From Planctomycetaceae bacterium (GTDB lineage Bacteria; Planctomycetota; Phycisphaerae; UBA1845; UTPLA1): 64,000 nt of DNA. Below the pieces are notes generated by a model that was not told the origin of the DNA, searched no databases, and was given only the letters and a program-made list of their open reading frames with translations. The first letter of the stretch is position 1; every line of letters starts with the position of its first letter. Position numbers and translations under genes: made by a program. This document shows positions 35,184-43,518 of this stretch, in pieces. Location of the stretch: positions 1 to 64,000 of the forward strand of contig WYBU01000006.1 in the NCBI GenBank assembly GCA_011525745.1. The letters are read 5' to 3'.

Positions 35184-35756
35184 TCACGGGGCCGTGTACG
35201 GCTCGACCAACGCCGTCGGCCCGCGCAACGCGTGACGGACCACGTCATCCACGACGCCCTCCCAGCCGCAGGCGGGACACGAGGCGCGATGTTGCGCCGA
35301 CAGATCGGCCGCGCAGCGCGGGCAGGTCACGCACAATTCGCGCGACAGAGTCGTCGATCGGGCGCGCCGCCACAGCAGGGCGGTTCCGATGAACCAGGCG
35401 CCAAGCATCCAGATCGGCACTGTGCAGCACGAGACCCACCAGATACGTTCAACCAGCGGAGACAGTTTCAGCGTCGAATACGGCGGCGCCAGCGGGACAC
35501 CGCAAGACCACAACGCTTCGATCCCCAGGAGCAGCGTGTTGCGCCGCACGGCAGTGGACCATTCCACGTCGCCGCGCCACAGCCGCCACCACACGAGGAT
35601 CGCCGTGAGCGTACAGACCGAGTAGGCGACGCACAGGCTCCAGGCGCCTTCCAATTCGCCGTGCGCGCCCCAGATCGAGACGATGAACAACATCAGCGCC
35701 ATAAGGAACCACAGCAGTGCCACGCCTTCTCGCAGCCGTGCCGCAATCGGTTGCAT
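35184..35756 (-). CDS. Membrane protein with C-terminal zinc ribbon
   Basis: A 190-aa protein with four helices and a C-terminal ribbon with CPRC...CPACGWEG (about residues 146-165), two Cys pairs typical of a small zinc-binding fold. It starts two bases after the stop of the 345-aa zinc-ribbon gene; the GAGGAG inside that gene's end serves as ribosome site, so the two form an operon. The ribbon would lie on the cytoplasmic side by the positive-inside rule. Partner unknown. Confidence 0.65.
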   Translation of the reverse strand: MQPIAARLREGVALLWFLMALMLFIVSIWGAHGELEGAWSLCVAYSVCTLTAILVWWRLWRGDVEWSTAVRRNTLLLGIEALWSCGVPLAPPYSTLKLSPLVERIWWVSCCTVPIWMLGAWFIGTALLWRRARSTTLSRELCVTCPRCAADLSAQHRASCPACGWEGVVDDVVRHALRGPTALVEPYTAP

Positions 35757-35758
35757 TA

Positions 35759-36796
35759 CTAAAGCTCCTCACAGGCCGCGGCCGTCCGGGCGGCCAATCC
35801 GCCCAGCGTCCCGTTCCATCCGCACTCGGGACAGCGGACGACAGGCAGGCCGGTCAGGCGGTAGGTGCAGGTGGGACACGTCAGTACTTCGCGAAGTGCA
35901 CCTTCATCTTGAAGCCGCGAAAGCATCTGACGGTTCTCGCGGCGCCAGCGTTGTGAAGTCACCGCAAGCCAGGCTGCCCACGCCATCATCGGGATCGACG
36001 CCGCCGCTGCAATGACATCGCTGCCAAGATCGCACGCATCCGCAGCGACGACCAGCACTGCTGAGGAAAGCACGACGATCGACAACGGCACAAGCCCCCA
36101 GCCACGCGTGCGCCGCCGCATCGACCACCAAAGCTTCGTTTCGGTCGACATGCCCAGAAGCAGGCAGACGCCGAACGCTATCGCTGTTCTCACCTCGACG
36201 CCGAGGCTGAACAACGTTTCCGGCAACATGTAGACGATAATGAAAATCCCAAACATCAAGGGAAACTGTGAGAGCGATGCAGCGAGGCGGACGAAACTCC
36301 GCGCAGGGCCCGGTCGGCTTGGCAGGTGTTCCGGCACGGTTGCTTCGCACCCGCGCAACGAAATGACGTCACGCGCGGCGCGCGACGCCTGTTCCGATAC
36401 GTCGGCTTTTCGCTGGCGGGAACGCACAGGTCGCCACCACAGAATGGCGCATCCCACACACCATATCCCCAGCAGGACCGATGACTGCCCGAGCTTCAGT
36501 ACTTCTTCCTCCGCGTTGCAATTGATGCGCCACAACGGCAGCCACAGCACGAAGTGCAGCGCCAACACCAGCGTCGCACCGGCGGTCGAGAGTCGCAAAC
36601 GCATCGTCCATCGAACGAGTCCTCCAAGAACGAGAAGCACGAAGGCGACCACCAGACCGGCTGTACACGCGCTGCCCAGCCGTGCGCAATGCTCGTCGGC
36701 GACTTTTTCGATGATTCCCACCGACACGATGAACGTGGCGATGCTCAACAGCACCAGCCCCAGCAGCATCGCGATTCGCGCCGCGGCGTCGCTCAT
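35759..36796 (-). CDS. Membrane protein with C-terminal zinc ribbon (larger paralogue)
   Basis: A 345-aa protein with about eight helices and a C-terminal CPTCTYRLTGLPVVRCPECGWNG ribbon followed by a short tail. The layout repeats that of the 190-aa downstream protein and of the 244-aa protein at 40919, so it is a family. Two-base spacing to the downstream gene shows an operon. It is divergent from the thiamine gene at 36851, with a shared 54-bp region. Confidence 0.65.
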   Translation of the reverse strand: MSDAAARIAMLLGLVLLSIATFIVSVGIIEKVADEHCARLGSACTAGLVVAFVLLVLGGLVRWTMRLRLSTAGATLVLALHFVLWLPLWRINCNAEEEVLKLGQSSVLLGIWCVGCAILWWRPVRSRQRKADVSEQASRAARDVISLRGCEATVPEHLPSRPGPARSFVRLAASLSQFPLMFGIFIIVYMLPETLFSLGVEVRTAIAFGVCLLLGMSTETKLWWSMRRRTRGWGLVPLSIVVLSSAVLVVAADACDLGSDVIAAAASIPMMAWAAWLAVTSQRWRRENRQMLSRLQDEGALREVLTCPTCTYRLTGLPVVRCPECGWNGTLGGLAARTAAACEEL

Positions 36797-36850
36797 GGCG
36801 TCATGATATCGCCGGCTCGCGCGGATGCCTGCCGGCACGACCAGCCCCCG

Positions 36851-37960
36851 ATGCACTACACTTCCGACGCCGCCATGGACGCCGCCATCGCCCGCATTCT
36901 CGACGCCAATCTCAATCGCGCCGCCGAAGCCCTGCGCGTCATGGAAGAACACGCGCGGTTCGGCATCGACGACGCCGGCCTGTCCGAATCGCTCAAGGCG
37001 CTGCGCCACCGCCTGGCCGATCTGCGCCGCCGGCTGCCGCGCGAGGCGCTGCTGTCCGCCCGCGACATCGCCGCTGACGTCGGCCGCACGCTGTCGACCG
37101 AGGGCGAGCGGCGCCGCGCCGACGGCGAAGACGTCGCCCGCGCCGCCGCCCGCCGCGCGGCCGAAGCGCTTCGCTGCCTCGAGGAATACGCCAAGACGCT
37201 CGACGCCGAGCTGGCCGCGCGGTTCGAGGAGATTCGCTACGAAACCTACGCGGTCGAGCAGCGGCTGCTGTGCGGCGCGGCCCGCCGCCGCGCACTGCGC
37301 GACGCGCGGCTGCACGTCCTGCTGACCGAATCGCTCTGCCGCCGCCCCTGGCTCGAAACGGCGCGGGCCGCGCTCTCCGCCGGCGCGGGCGTGCTGCAAC
37401 TTCGCGAAAAGTCGCTGCCCGACCGCGAGCTGCTGGCCCGCGCACGGCAGTTGCGCGACGCGACGCGCGCGGCGCAGGCGCTGCTGATCGTCAACGACCG
37501 GCCCGACATCGCGCGGCTGGCCGACGCCGATGGCGTACATGTCGGTCAGGATGATCTGCCGGTCGCCGACGCGCGGCGAATCGTCGGCCGCGACCGGCTG
37601 GTGGGCGTCAGCACGCACTCGATCGAGCAGGTGCAGGCGGCGCTGGCGGCGGGGCCGGACTACGTCGCGGTCGGCCCGATGTTCGAATCATCGACCAAGC
37701 GCGGGGCAGCGCCGGCCGGCCCGGAATTGCTGGCCGCCGCGGCGCGTGTGCTGCGCGCCGATCCCGCGACGGCGGACACGCCGCTGGTCGCCATCGGCGG
37801 TATTGCGCCCGGGAACGTCGAGCGAGTTGTGGCGGCCGGTGGTCGGTGCGTCGCCGTTTGTGCGGGAGTCATCGGCGCCGATGATCCGGCCGGGGCGACA
37901 AGGGCCTTGCTCGAGCACTGTGTGGCACGGTCAAGCGGCCCGCAATCAGAGTTGCCATGA
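36851..37960 (+). CDS. thiE: ThiD2-thiamine-phosphate synthase fusion
   Basis: A 369-aa two-domain enzyme. Residues 1-150 (IARILDANLNRAAEALRVMEEHARFGIDDAGL) form the helical ThiD2 domain, found fused ahead of ThiE in some bacteria. From about residue 155 the ThiE barrel follows: LHVLLTESLCRRPWLETA, QLREKSLPDRELL, NDRPDIARLADADGVHVGQDDLP, GVSTHS, YVAVGPMFESSTKRG and AIGGIAPGN. It joins the pyrimidine and thiazole units of thiamine. No ribosome site is strong. No riboswitch fits the 54-bp gap before it. Confidence 0.9.
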   Translation: MHYTSDAAMDAAIARILDANLNRAAEALRVMEEHARFGIDDAGLSESLKALRHRLADLRRRLPREALLSARDIAADVGRTLSTEGERRRADGEDVARAAARRAAEALRCLEEYAKTLDAELAARFEEIRYETYAVEQRLLCGAARRRALRDARLHVLLTESLCRRPWLETARAALSAGAGVLQLREKSLPDRELLARARQLRDATRAAQALLIVNDRPDIARLADADGVHVGQDDLPVADARRIVGRDRLVGVSTHSIEQVQAALAAGPDYVAVGPMFESSTKRGAAPAGPELLAAAARVLRADPATADTPLVAIGGIAPGNVERVVAAGGRCVAVCAGVIGADDPAGATRALLEHCVARSSGPQSELP

Positions 37961-38044
37961 TGCGCCGCAACACCTCAGCGGGCCGCTTGGCCGTGTTAAC
38001 GGCACGCTACGCTCCGCCCGACGAATGGTCGCGCGGCCGATTTT

Positions 38045-38160
38045 TGTCCAAGCGCAAGCGCCGGGGTCAATCCGCGTGGCACGGGCTTGTAGCCCGTGCG
38101 AAGTCCCGCCGCTTGCGCGGCGGGTTCTGATTTGTACGGGCTACAAGCCCGTACCACGCG
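38045..38160. repeat. Pair of ACGGGCT(N)AGCCCGT palindromes
   Basis: GGCACGGGCTTGTAGCCCGTG (38080-38100) and TACGGGCTACAAGCCCGTACC (38137-38157) are palindromes with differing loops. They sit with an AAGCGCAAGCGCCGGGGTCA copy (38051). Remainder of the 37961-38287 gap holds a promoter. Confidence 0.6.
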
Positions 38161-38229
38161 AAACGAGCACATGCCGTTGCATCGCTTGCCACGCGAAAGC
38201 GGCACTTTCCGTCCAAGCTCCTTTTTTTC

Positions 38230-38259
38230 GTGACAAGTCGGGGTCCGGAACGTTCTAAT
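38230..38259 (+). promoter_or_regulatory. Predicted promoter of the thioredoxin-region gene
   Basis: GTGACA (38230-38235) and TCTAAT (38254-38259), each five of six to consensus, are separated by 18 bp. The ATG at 38288 follows a CGGAG site. Confidence 0.5.
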
Positions 38260-38287
38260 AGGTATCCAGCCTTTCGGAGTAACCACC

Positions 38288-39298
38288 ATGAACACCCCTT
38301 CCAGTACCGCATCGCGCTTGAGCAGGTCCGCCTGGCGGGCCGCCCTGGCGCTGTGCTTCGTCCCGGCCGGCGCCGCGCTGGCCGATCCGCCGCCGAAACA
38401 ACCGCTCAACTCGCTCAGCGGCATCGTCGTGTCGAAAAAGGACGGCCGGCCGCTGGCCAACGTCAACGTCGCAATGGCTCATCATCGCGAGGGCAGCATC
38501 ACCCTCATGAACGAGGGACATCTCTCCGCCTGGGGGCCGCAAGAAACCGTCCTGCTGCTGTTCACCAAGCGCAACAGCAAGTCGGCGTGCGAAACGACGA
38601 CCGATGCCGAAGGCCGTTTCACGCTGACCAGTTTCCGCAAGCCTTCAGAGGCGTACGCGGTCGTTGCAGCACATCGCGAATACGGCGTTACGGTGCGGCG
38701 CGCGGTCATTCCGGCCGATCACAAGGACGCGCCGCTTAAGATCGAGATCGACGAGCCGGCGTACGTGCGGCTGGGAACGCTCGACATCAAGGACGACGCC
38801 GCTTCGTACATGACGCGCCTGGCATTCGCGGATCAGCGCGGGCTGTTGGAAGTGCTGGGAGACGTCGATTCCGATGCCGAAGAAGAGCCGTTTTCCAACG
38901 TGGTGCTCAGCTTCTATTCAAGTTCGCGCGACAAGGCCGGCGACTCGAAACTCGGCCCGCTGCCCGGCGGCTTCGAGTACATCGTCACCCACGAGTATTT
39001 CACCCGGCGCATCGGCGCCGCGGCCACGCTGCTGCAACGGCGCGTTCGCCTCGATCCCGGCCAAACGGCCGATCTGAGCACAACGACGCCCGACGGCGCC
39101 GAACTGACCGGCCGCGTGACGCTGGCCGACGGGAAGGCGCTGCGCGACGTGAACGTGATGGTCAAGTTCGGCGAGAAGCGCCGCGACATCGTCGGCACGG
39201 TCACCGACGCCGAAGGTCGCTATCGGCTGCGCGGCGTGCCGGAGGGCGACGTCCTGCTCGAACTGTCGCGTCACGCCCTGCGCACGGCGCCGGGGTGA
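38288..39298 (+). CDS. Exported carboxypeptidase-regulatory-domain protein (N-terminal part of split gene)
   Basis: A 336-aa exported protein. A signal peptide (about 1-32, ending PAGAALADP) is followed by two beta-sandwich segments with SGIVVSKKDGRPLANVNVAM and ELTGRVTLADGKALRDVNVMV (G-x-V-x...G-x-P-L/ L-x-x-V pattern), typical of carboxypeptidase-regulatory-like repeats. It ends at TGA 39296-39298. The same reading frame runs on without another stop into the thioredoxin-like protein (39335-39868), so the two parts probably derive from one gene. Confidence 0.75.
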   Translation: MNTPSSTASRLSRSAWRAALALCFVPAGAALADPPPKQPLNSLSGIVVSKKDGRPLANVNVAMAHHREGSITLMNEGHLSAWGPQETVLLLFTKRNSKSACETTTDAEGRFTLTSFRKPSEAYAVVAAHREYGVTVRRAVIPADHKDAPLKIEIDEPAYVRLGTLDIKDDAASYMTRLAFADQRGLLEVLGDVDSDAEEEPFSNVVLSFYSSSRDKAGDSKLGPLPGGFEYIVTHEYFTRRIGAAATLLQRRVRLDPGQTADLSTTTPDGAELTGRVTLADGKALRDVNVMVKFGEKRRDIVGTVTDAEGRYRLRGVPEGDVLLELSRHALRTAPG

Positions 39299-39334
39299 GG
39301 CCCCGGCCCCCAGGACATCTCCTGGTCGCAGGAG

Positions 39335-39868
39335 ATGGCGGTGTCCGTCGGACAACGCAAACTCGAACGCGACATTTCCAATCTCAAGCTGATCGGCGTT
39401 TACGTCGACAATCCCGCGCCCGATTTCGAGGCCGCCACGCTGTCGGGCGACAAGATCAAACTCTCAGACTATCGCGGCAAGGTCGTGCTGATCGACTTCT
39501 GGGCGACCTGGTGCGCGCCCTGCGTGGCCGAACTGCCCAACGTCAAGAAGCTGCACGAAGAATATGCCGCCGACGGGCTGGTGATTCTGAGCATCAGCTT
39601 CGACCGCGACGACAAGACCGTGCGCCGGTTCGCCGAGCGGAAAGGCATGAGCTGGACCCAGATACGGGCCGAAGGCGCCGACAAGGGTCCGTTGGCGAAG
39701 CTCTACGGCGTGGCGGCCATCCCGGCCACGTTCGTCATCGCCCCGGACGGCAAGGTCGTTGCCAAGGATGTCACCGGCGCCAGGCTGAGCAAGGCCATCG
39801 CAGCCGAAATGACAAAACTGAAAGCCGGCAAGGACACGATCGCCGCCGGCACGACCGAAGGCGATTGA
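39335..39868 (+). CDS. TlpA/thioredoxin-like redoxin (C-terminal part of split gene)
   Basis: A 177-aa thioredoxin-fold protein: NPAPDFEAATLSGDKIKLSDYRGKVVLIDFWATWCAPC (residues about 27-64, with the CxxC site WCAPC), LKKLHEEY, SFDRDDKTVRRF, YGVAAIPATFVIAPDGKVV. Such domains reduce or oxidise disulphides outside the cytoplasm. It has no signal peptide of its own, which fits origin as the C-terminal domain of the upstream exported protein. Frame continuity with 38288-39298 is exact, broken by one TGA. If translated alone, initiation at GTG 39341 after GCAGGAG is possible; the ATG at 39335 has no ribosome site. Confidence 0.75.
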   Translation: MAVSVGQRKLERDISNLKLIGVYVDNPAPDFEAATLSGDKIKLSDYRGKVVLIDFWATWCAPCVAELPNVKKLHEEYAADGLVILSISFDRDDKTVRRFAERKGMSWTQIRAEGADKGPLAKLYGVAAIPATFVIAPDGKVVAKDVTGARLSKAIAAEMTKLKAGKDTIAAGTTEGD

Positions 39869-39965
39869 TATGATCCGAGCCGCCATTGCCGGCGTGTGAA
39901 CCAATCCGCGCCTGGGGAGCGTGCGCTCGGATGGGTTGGGTTCATGCGCAAGCGCACGGTTTGGT

Positions 39966-40039
39966 CCGAGCCGCAAGCGCAAGCGCCGCGGTCACCCTCA
40001 CATCGTGGAGTGACCGCGGCGCTTGCGCTTGCGGCTCGG
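39966..40039. terminator. Perfect 29-bp inverted repeat, bidirectional terminator candidate
   Basis: Arms 39966-39994 and 40011-40039 are perfect reverse complements around a 16-base loop. The arms belong to the CCGAGCCGCAAGCGC dispersed family. It lies between the convergent redoxin and aat genes, ending one base before the aat stop, so it may terminate both. There is no T-run. Confidence 0.55.
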
Positions 40040-40040
40040 T

Positions 40041-40643
40041 TTATATCGCGCGGAAATCGCACTTCAACAACAGCGCCGCCCGCAGCCGTCGCAGGTATTC
40101 GCGACGCGGGACCTCGATCACGCCAAAACGCCGCAAGTGCGGCGTCGGCCATTGCACGTCGAGCAACGAAAAACCCCGCGCCTTCATCCGCTCGACCAGC
40201 GCCACCAGGGCCGCCTTGCTCGCATCGCGGCGGCGATGAAACATGCTCTCGCCGAAAAACGCCCCGCCCAGCGCCACGCCGTACAGTCCCCCCGCCAGTT
40301 CCCCGTCGCGCCACGCCTCGACGGAATGGGCAAACCCCAGTTCGTGCAGGCGCGTGTACGCCGCGACGATCTCTTCGGAAATCCAGGTCTGCTCGATCGG
40401 CCGCTCGGCACACGCGAGAATCACGGCGGCAAAATCGCCGTCTACGCGAATCTCGAACCGCCCCTGTCGCACGACCTGCCGCAGCGTTCGCGGCACGTGA
40501 AAGGCATCGAGCGGAAGAATCGCGCGCGGATCGGGCGAAAACCAGCACAACTCGCCGTCCACGTCCATCGGGAAAATGCCGTTGGCATACGCGGTCAACA
40601 GACGCGTCGGCTCAAGATCGGGCGTGAATGGAACCCCGTGCAT
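40041..40643 (-). CDS. aat: Leucyl/phenylalanyl-tRNA-protein transferase
   Basis: A 200-aa enzyme of the N-degron pathway that adds Leu or Phe to N-terminal Arg/Lys. Motifs: LLTAYANGIFPMD, WFSPDPRAILPL, AYTRLHELGFAHSVEAWRDGELAGGLYGVALGGAFFGESMFHRRRDASK, LLDVQWPTPHLRRFG. The length is short but complete for the family. The 3' end lies two bases from the palindrome terminator. ATG 40643 has no clear ribosome site. Confidence 0.92.
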   Translation of the reverse strand: MHGVPFTPDLEPTRLLTAYANGIFPMDVDGELCWFSPDPRAILPLDAFHVPRTLRQVVRQGRFEIRVDGDFAAVILACAERPIEQTWISEEIVAAYTRLHELGFAHSVEAWRDGELAGGLYGVALGGAFFGESMFHRRRDASKAALVALVERMKARGFSLLDVQWPTPHLRRFGVIEVPRREYLRRLRAALLLKCDFRAI

Positions 40644-40918
40644 AAGGCGTGCGGATTATAGAGTTGCACCGCACGTATCCGGCCCCGCATGATGCACGCC
40701 GCAGCCGCCGGCGCTTCGGCCCGTCCGAGCCGCGACGCGCCGGCGAGCGGGATCGGCTCGCTTCGCATTCGTGGCCGCTTCCCCCCCGAGAACGTCGGCC
40801 GGAAGTCCGTATGTGGAATGACTCCGGCCCCATCTCGCGGCAGGTCTGCTTGTTGATTTGCGGCTCGCAAAAGAACTCAAGGCGGCGCGGCGCGCCGCCC
40901 GGCGTCAACCGCGGCCAG

Positions 40919-41653
40919 TCACGACGCGCGTTTTTCCGCGGCGTCCGCCGCCCGCGCCGGCGGCTCGATGCGCACCGCCGGGCCGCGCTGAATCCCCATG
41001 AGCCGCGCCGCCGCGTCAATCAGCGGCCGTTCGTGCGCGGCGTAATTCTGCCGGCGGATCAGCTCGTCGAGCGTGAACGTCGCGCCGCACTCGGGACAAC
41101 GCGGCTCGTGCAGGCCGATCATCGAATATCCGCACTCCGGGCAGAACACGTTCACCAGATCGTCCGCGCCGACCACGGCCCGATGCCGCCGCGCCTTGTG
41201 AACCGCCGACAACCACAGCATCACAACGCCGGCGGCGCCGATCAGCACGACGCCGGCGATCAGAAACTCCTCCTCGCTGCGAACGACCTCGTCGATGGCT
41301 ACGCCCACGAACGTGCACACGACCACGATGCCGATCGTCCCCAGCACCGCCCGCGTCAGGTACCGACGCTGCTCGAAGCCGCCCCACAGCGCCGTCAGCG
41401 TGGCCAGCCAGATCAGACCCGCCGCGCCGAGGCAGAAGAACACCTGGTCATCCGTCACGCGAAAATAGAAAGTCGGCGCCGATCCGTAAGTTTGCCGCGG
41501 CGAGAATCCGGCCGCGATCAGCCACGCGGCACACATGGCCGCCGCAACGAGAACCAGCCCGCTGACCAGGCTGAGCGTCAGCCGCGTGCCGAATCCGACG
41601 CGACCGTCGCGAAGCATCTGCCACAGCGACGGCGGATGTGGGGCGTCCGACAT
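40919..41653 (-). CDS. Membrane protein with C-terminal zinc ribbon
   Basis: A 244-aa protein with four or five predicted helices (about 25-50, 70-90, 105-125, 135-155) and a cytoplasmic CPECGYSMIGLHEPRCPECGATF ribbon (about 175-197) followed by a polar tail. AGGAG lies ten bases before the ATG at 41653. It matches the architecture of the two genes at 35.2-36.8 kb. Function unknown. Confidence 0.65.
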   Translation of the reverse strand: MSDAPHPPSLWQMLRDGRVGFGTRLTLSLVSGLVLVAAAMCAAWLIAAGFSPRQTYGSAPTFYFRVTDDQVFFCLGAAGLIWLATLTALWGGFEQRRYLTRAVLGTIGIVVVCTFVGVAIDEVVRSEEEFLIAGVVLIGAAGVVMLWLSAVHKARRHRAVVGADDLVNVFCPECGYSMIGLHEPRCPECGATFTLDELIRRQNYAAHERPLIDAAARLMGIQRGPAVRIEPPARAADAAEKRAS

Positions 41654-41741
41654 GAGGCAGCGACTCCTGTGGCCCGCGCGTGAGTATTGGGCGCCCAGCC
41701 CCGAATATTCGAGCACTGATGAAGAACCGCCGATCGCTTTT

Positions 41742-42254
41742 TCAGGCTTTGGCTTTCCCCTTCTTCTTCGCGCCGCCCGTCGACGACGCCTCCCGCTTGC
41801 CGCCGCTCTTGATTGCGGTCTCGTAATACCCGATGAACTCCTTGAGCGGCACCCGTGCGACCGCCTTGCCGATCACGTCCAGCGGCAGGTCTTCGATCTT
41901 CTTGAATCGAATGCACGCCTTGCCCATGTCCAGCTTCTTGCCCGTCTTCGCCCATTCCTGCCGGAACCACGCTTCGTGCCGCGGACTGCCGTACAGACAC
42001 ATCAGCGATACGGTCATGTGGTTCTTCTGCGACGCCAGACAGGCGAACGGCACCGGCTGCTTGGGATCGCAGTGATACCCGGGCGGATAGACGCTGTGCG
42101 GCACGTAGTAGCCGATCATGCCGTACTGCATCCCCTCCTCGAAGCCCTTGTCGAGGTTCTTGAGAATCACCTCGCGCACCGCCTGAATCGCGGCCCGCCG
42201 ATCCTCGGGAAGGCCGGACAGGTATTCCTTCACGGTCTTTGCCTTGCTGATCAT
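41742..42254 (-). CDS. DUF1801/YdhG-type domain protein
   Basis: A 170-aa protein with KTVKEYLSGLPEDRRAAIQAVREVILKNLDKGFEEGMQYGMIGYYVP and a later CLYGSPRHEAWFRQEWAKTGKKLDMGKACIRFKKIEDLPLDVI, characteristic of the DUF1801 fold found in iron-binding-like YdhG proteins. A basic Lys/Ala tail follows (GGAKKKGKAKA). GGGAGG precedes the ATG at 42254. Function unknown. Confidence 0.7.
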   Translation of the reverse strand: MISKAKTVKEYLSGLPEDRRAAIQAVREVILKNLDKGFEEGMQYGMIGYYVPHSVYPPGYHCDPKQPVPFACLASQKNHMTVSLMCLYGSPRHEAWFRQEWAKTGKKLDMGKACIRFKKIEDLPLDVIGKAVARVPLKEFIGYYETAIKSGGKREASSTGGAKKKGKAKA

Positions 42255-42470
42255 GTACGTCGCCTCCCGCGGCACGCTGGCCGGCCCATCGTTAAAGAAA
42301 TGCCCGCCGTAACGGATCAGCAAGCATAACACGGCCGCGCGGACCGATCGAGGACCCCGTAGGGTCCGCCGTGCGGACCGTTCATTCGCGTGGCAACGGA
42401 TTTGCGGCCCGTGAAGTTATCCATCACGCGCAATCGCGACCACCCGTGCGGGCAAATCATCGCCCGATTC

Positions 42471-42866
42471 TTACCATAGCGTCCTTACATTCGGATACGC
42501 CGCGATGCGCTCGTCGGGCGTGACGATGGTCATGCGTCGTCGCCGCGCCGTCGCGACGATGATGCGGTCGCACGGATCGCGGTGCAGCGCCGGCAGGCGC
42601 GTCGCCTCCAGCGCGATCCGCGCAGTGATCGAAACGCTGAACAGTCCGTGATGCGCGATCGCCGTGCGCAGCCAGCGCCACGGATCCATCGGCAGCACGA
42701 TGCGCCCCTGCGCGTGCTTGACGCCGATTTCGAACGCGGTAATCGCTGAGACGTGCAGGCCCGCCGATTCGGCCGCGATGGCGTCCCGCGCGCGGGCCGA
42801 CAGCCGCGACTGGTCCGCGGCAAGCCACAGCAGCGTGCACGTGTCGAGCAGCAGCCCGCCGCTCAT
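42471..42866 (-). CDS. vapC: VapC-type PIN-domain toxin
   Basis: A 131-aa PIN-domain ribonuclease: LLLDTCTLLWLAAD (first Asp), VSAITAFEIGVKHAQGR (Glu), LPALHRDPCDRIIVATARRRRMTIVTPDERI (Asp residues). Intact, unlike the toxin at 5.3 kb. It overlaps the antitoxin by ATGA (42863-42866). Such toxins cleave tRNA or mRNA when the antitoxin is lost. Confidence 0.85.
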   Translation of the reverse strand: MSGGLLLDTCTLLWLAADQSRLSARARDAIAAESAGLHVSAITAFEIGVKHAQGRIVLPMDPWRWLRTAIAHHGLFSVSITARIALEATRLPALHRDPCDRIIVATARRRRMTIVTPDERIAAYPNVRTLW

Positions 42867-43096
42867 TGCTGGTCTTCCGGCCAGGCGTCCTCCGAAAGCG
42901 GCGCGGTGGGGTCTTCGTTGAACACGACGCCCCGTAGTTCATCGAGTTGCCCCAACGGATCAGCGTTGCGAGTAATGGGCCGAAGGTCGGCGATTGGCGT
43001 CCCATCGCGACAGATGCGGACCCATTGGCCCTTTTCAACGCGGCGAATCAGGGCGGAGAGCTTGGATTTGGCTTCATGCGTATTAACGGTGATCAT
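42863..43096 (-). CDS. Phd/YefM-family antitoxin
   Basis: A 77-aa antitoxin with MITVNTHEAKSKLSALIRRVEKGQWVRICRDGTPIADLRP, the Phd/YefM DNA-binding and dimerisation region; the C-terminal acidic tail (NEDPTAPLSEDAWPEDQQ) would block the toxin. Its transcription start is predicted at about its own ATG, making the mRNA essentially leaderless. It is translationally coupled to vapC by a 4-bp overlap. Confidence 0.85.
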   Translation of the reverse strand: MITVNTHEAKSKLSALIRRVEKGQWVRICRDGTPIADLRPITRNADPLGQLDELRGVVFNEDPTAPLSEDAWPEDQQ

Positions 43097-43102
43097 AGAC
43101 TT

Positions 43103-43131
43103 AGTTTAGCTAGACCTGTTTCCATCGTCAA
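43103..43131 (-). promoter_or_regulatory. Promoter and operator of the Phd/VapC operon
   Basis: Minus-strand TTGACG (43126-43131) and TAAACT (43103-43108) have a 17-bp spacer. The -10 sits six bases before the ATG at 43096. GTTTAGCTAGAC/GTCTAGCTAAAC (10 of 12 symmetric) overlaps the -10, a plausible Phd operator. This would allow autoregulation of the toxin-antitoxin pair. Confidence 0.45.
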
Positions 43132-43518
43132 GTACGGACACACCAATCCGCGCCGAAGTCAGCGTCATTCCCAGTACTCAGATGTTTCACTCAAAGTGAC
43201 ACAACTCGCCTGTCGGAAAACGCACGGTTGGCCATGCTCATCTACTCCATTGTCGAGGCGTTGTAACGGCCGATTGTGGCATTCGGTTCTGTCCGCGCGG
43301 AATTGGATCGTGGGCAGCGACCATCCTTGAACACTTTGAAATGCCGCTCGCTTCCGAGCGCGGCCGCGCCGCGTGACGATAGTGTGGCATGCCGAAAAGG
43401 ACAGACGCATCCCGCCACTGCCAACGCATTGAGGTGAGCGCCTGAACTGACGACCGCGTTGAATCGCTTCCCTTGGATCGTCACGCGCTTCGACACACAG
43501 TCGTGGGATTGCGCACGC
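43132..43518. other. Gap with no gene
   Basis: About 390 bp between the promoter and the lipid kinase. No open frame is credible. TCACTCAAAGTGA near 43186 is a small palindrome, otherwise nothing seen. Confidence 0.4.

Noticed and set aside
36797-36850. TPP riboswitch before the ThiE fusion
   Set aside because: Only 54 bp separate the divergent starts, too short, and no conserved core was found.
39296-39298. Selenocysteine at the TGA
   Set aside because: The position lies in a Gly/Pro-rich linker, not at a redox Cys, and no selenocysteine insertion stem is seen.
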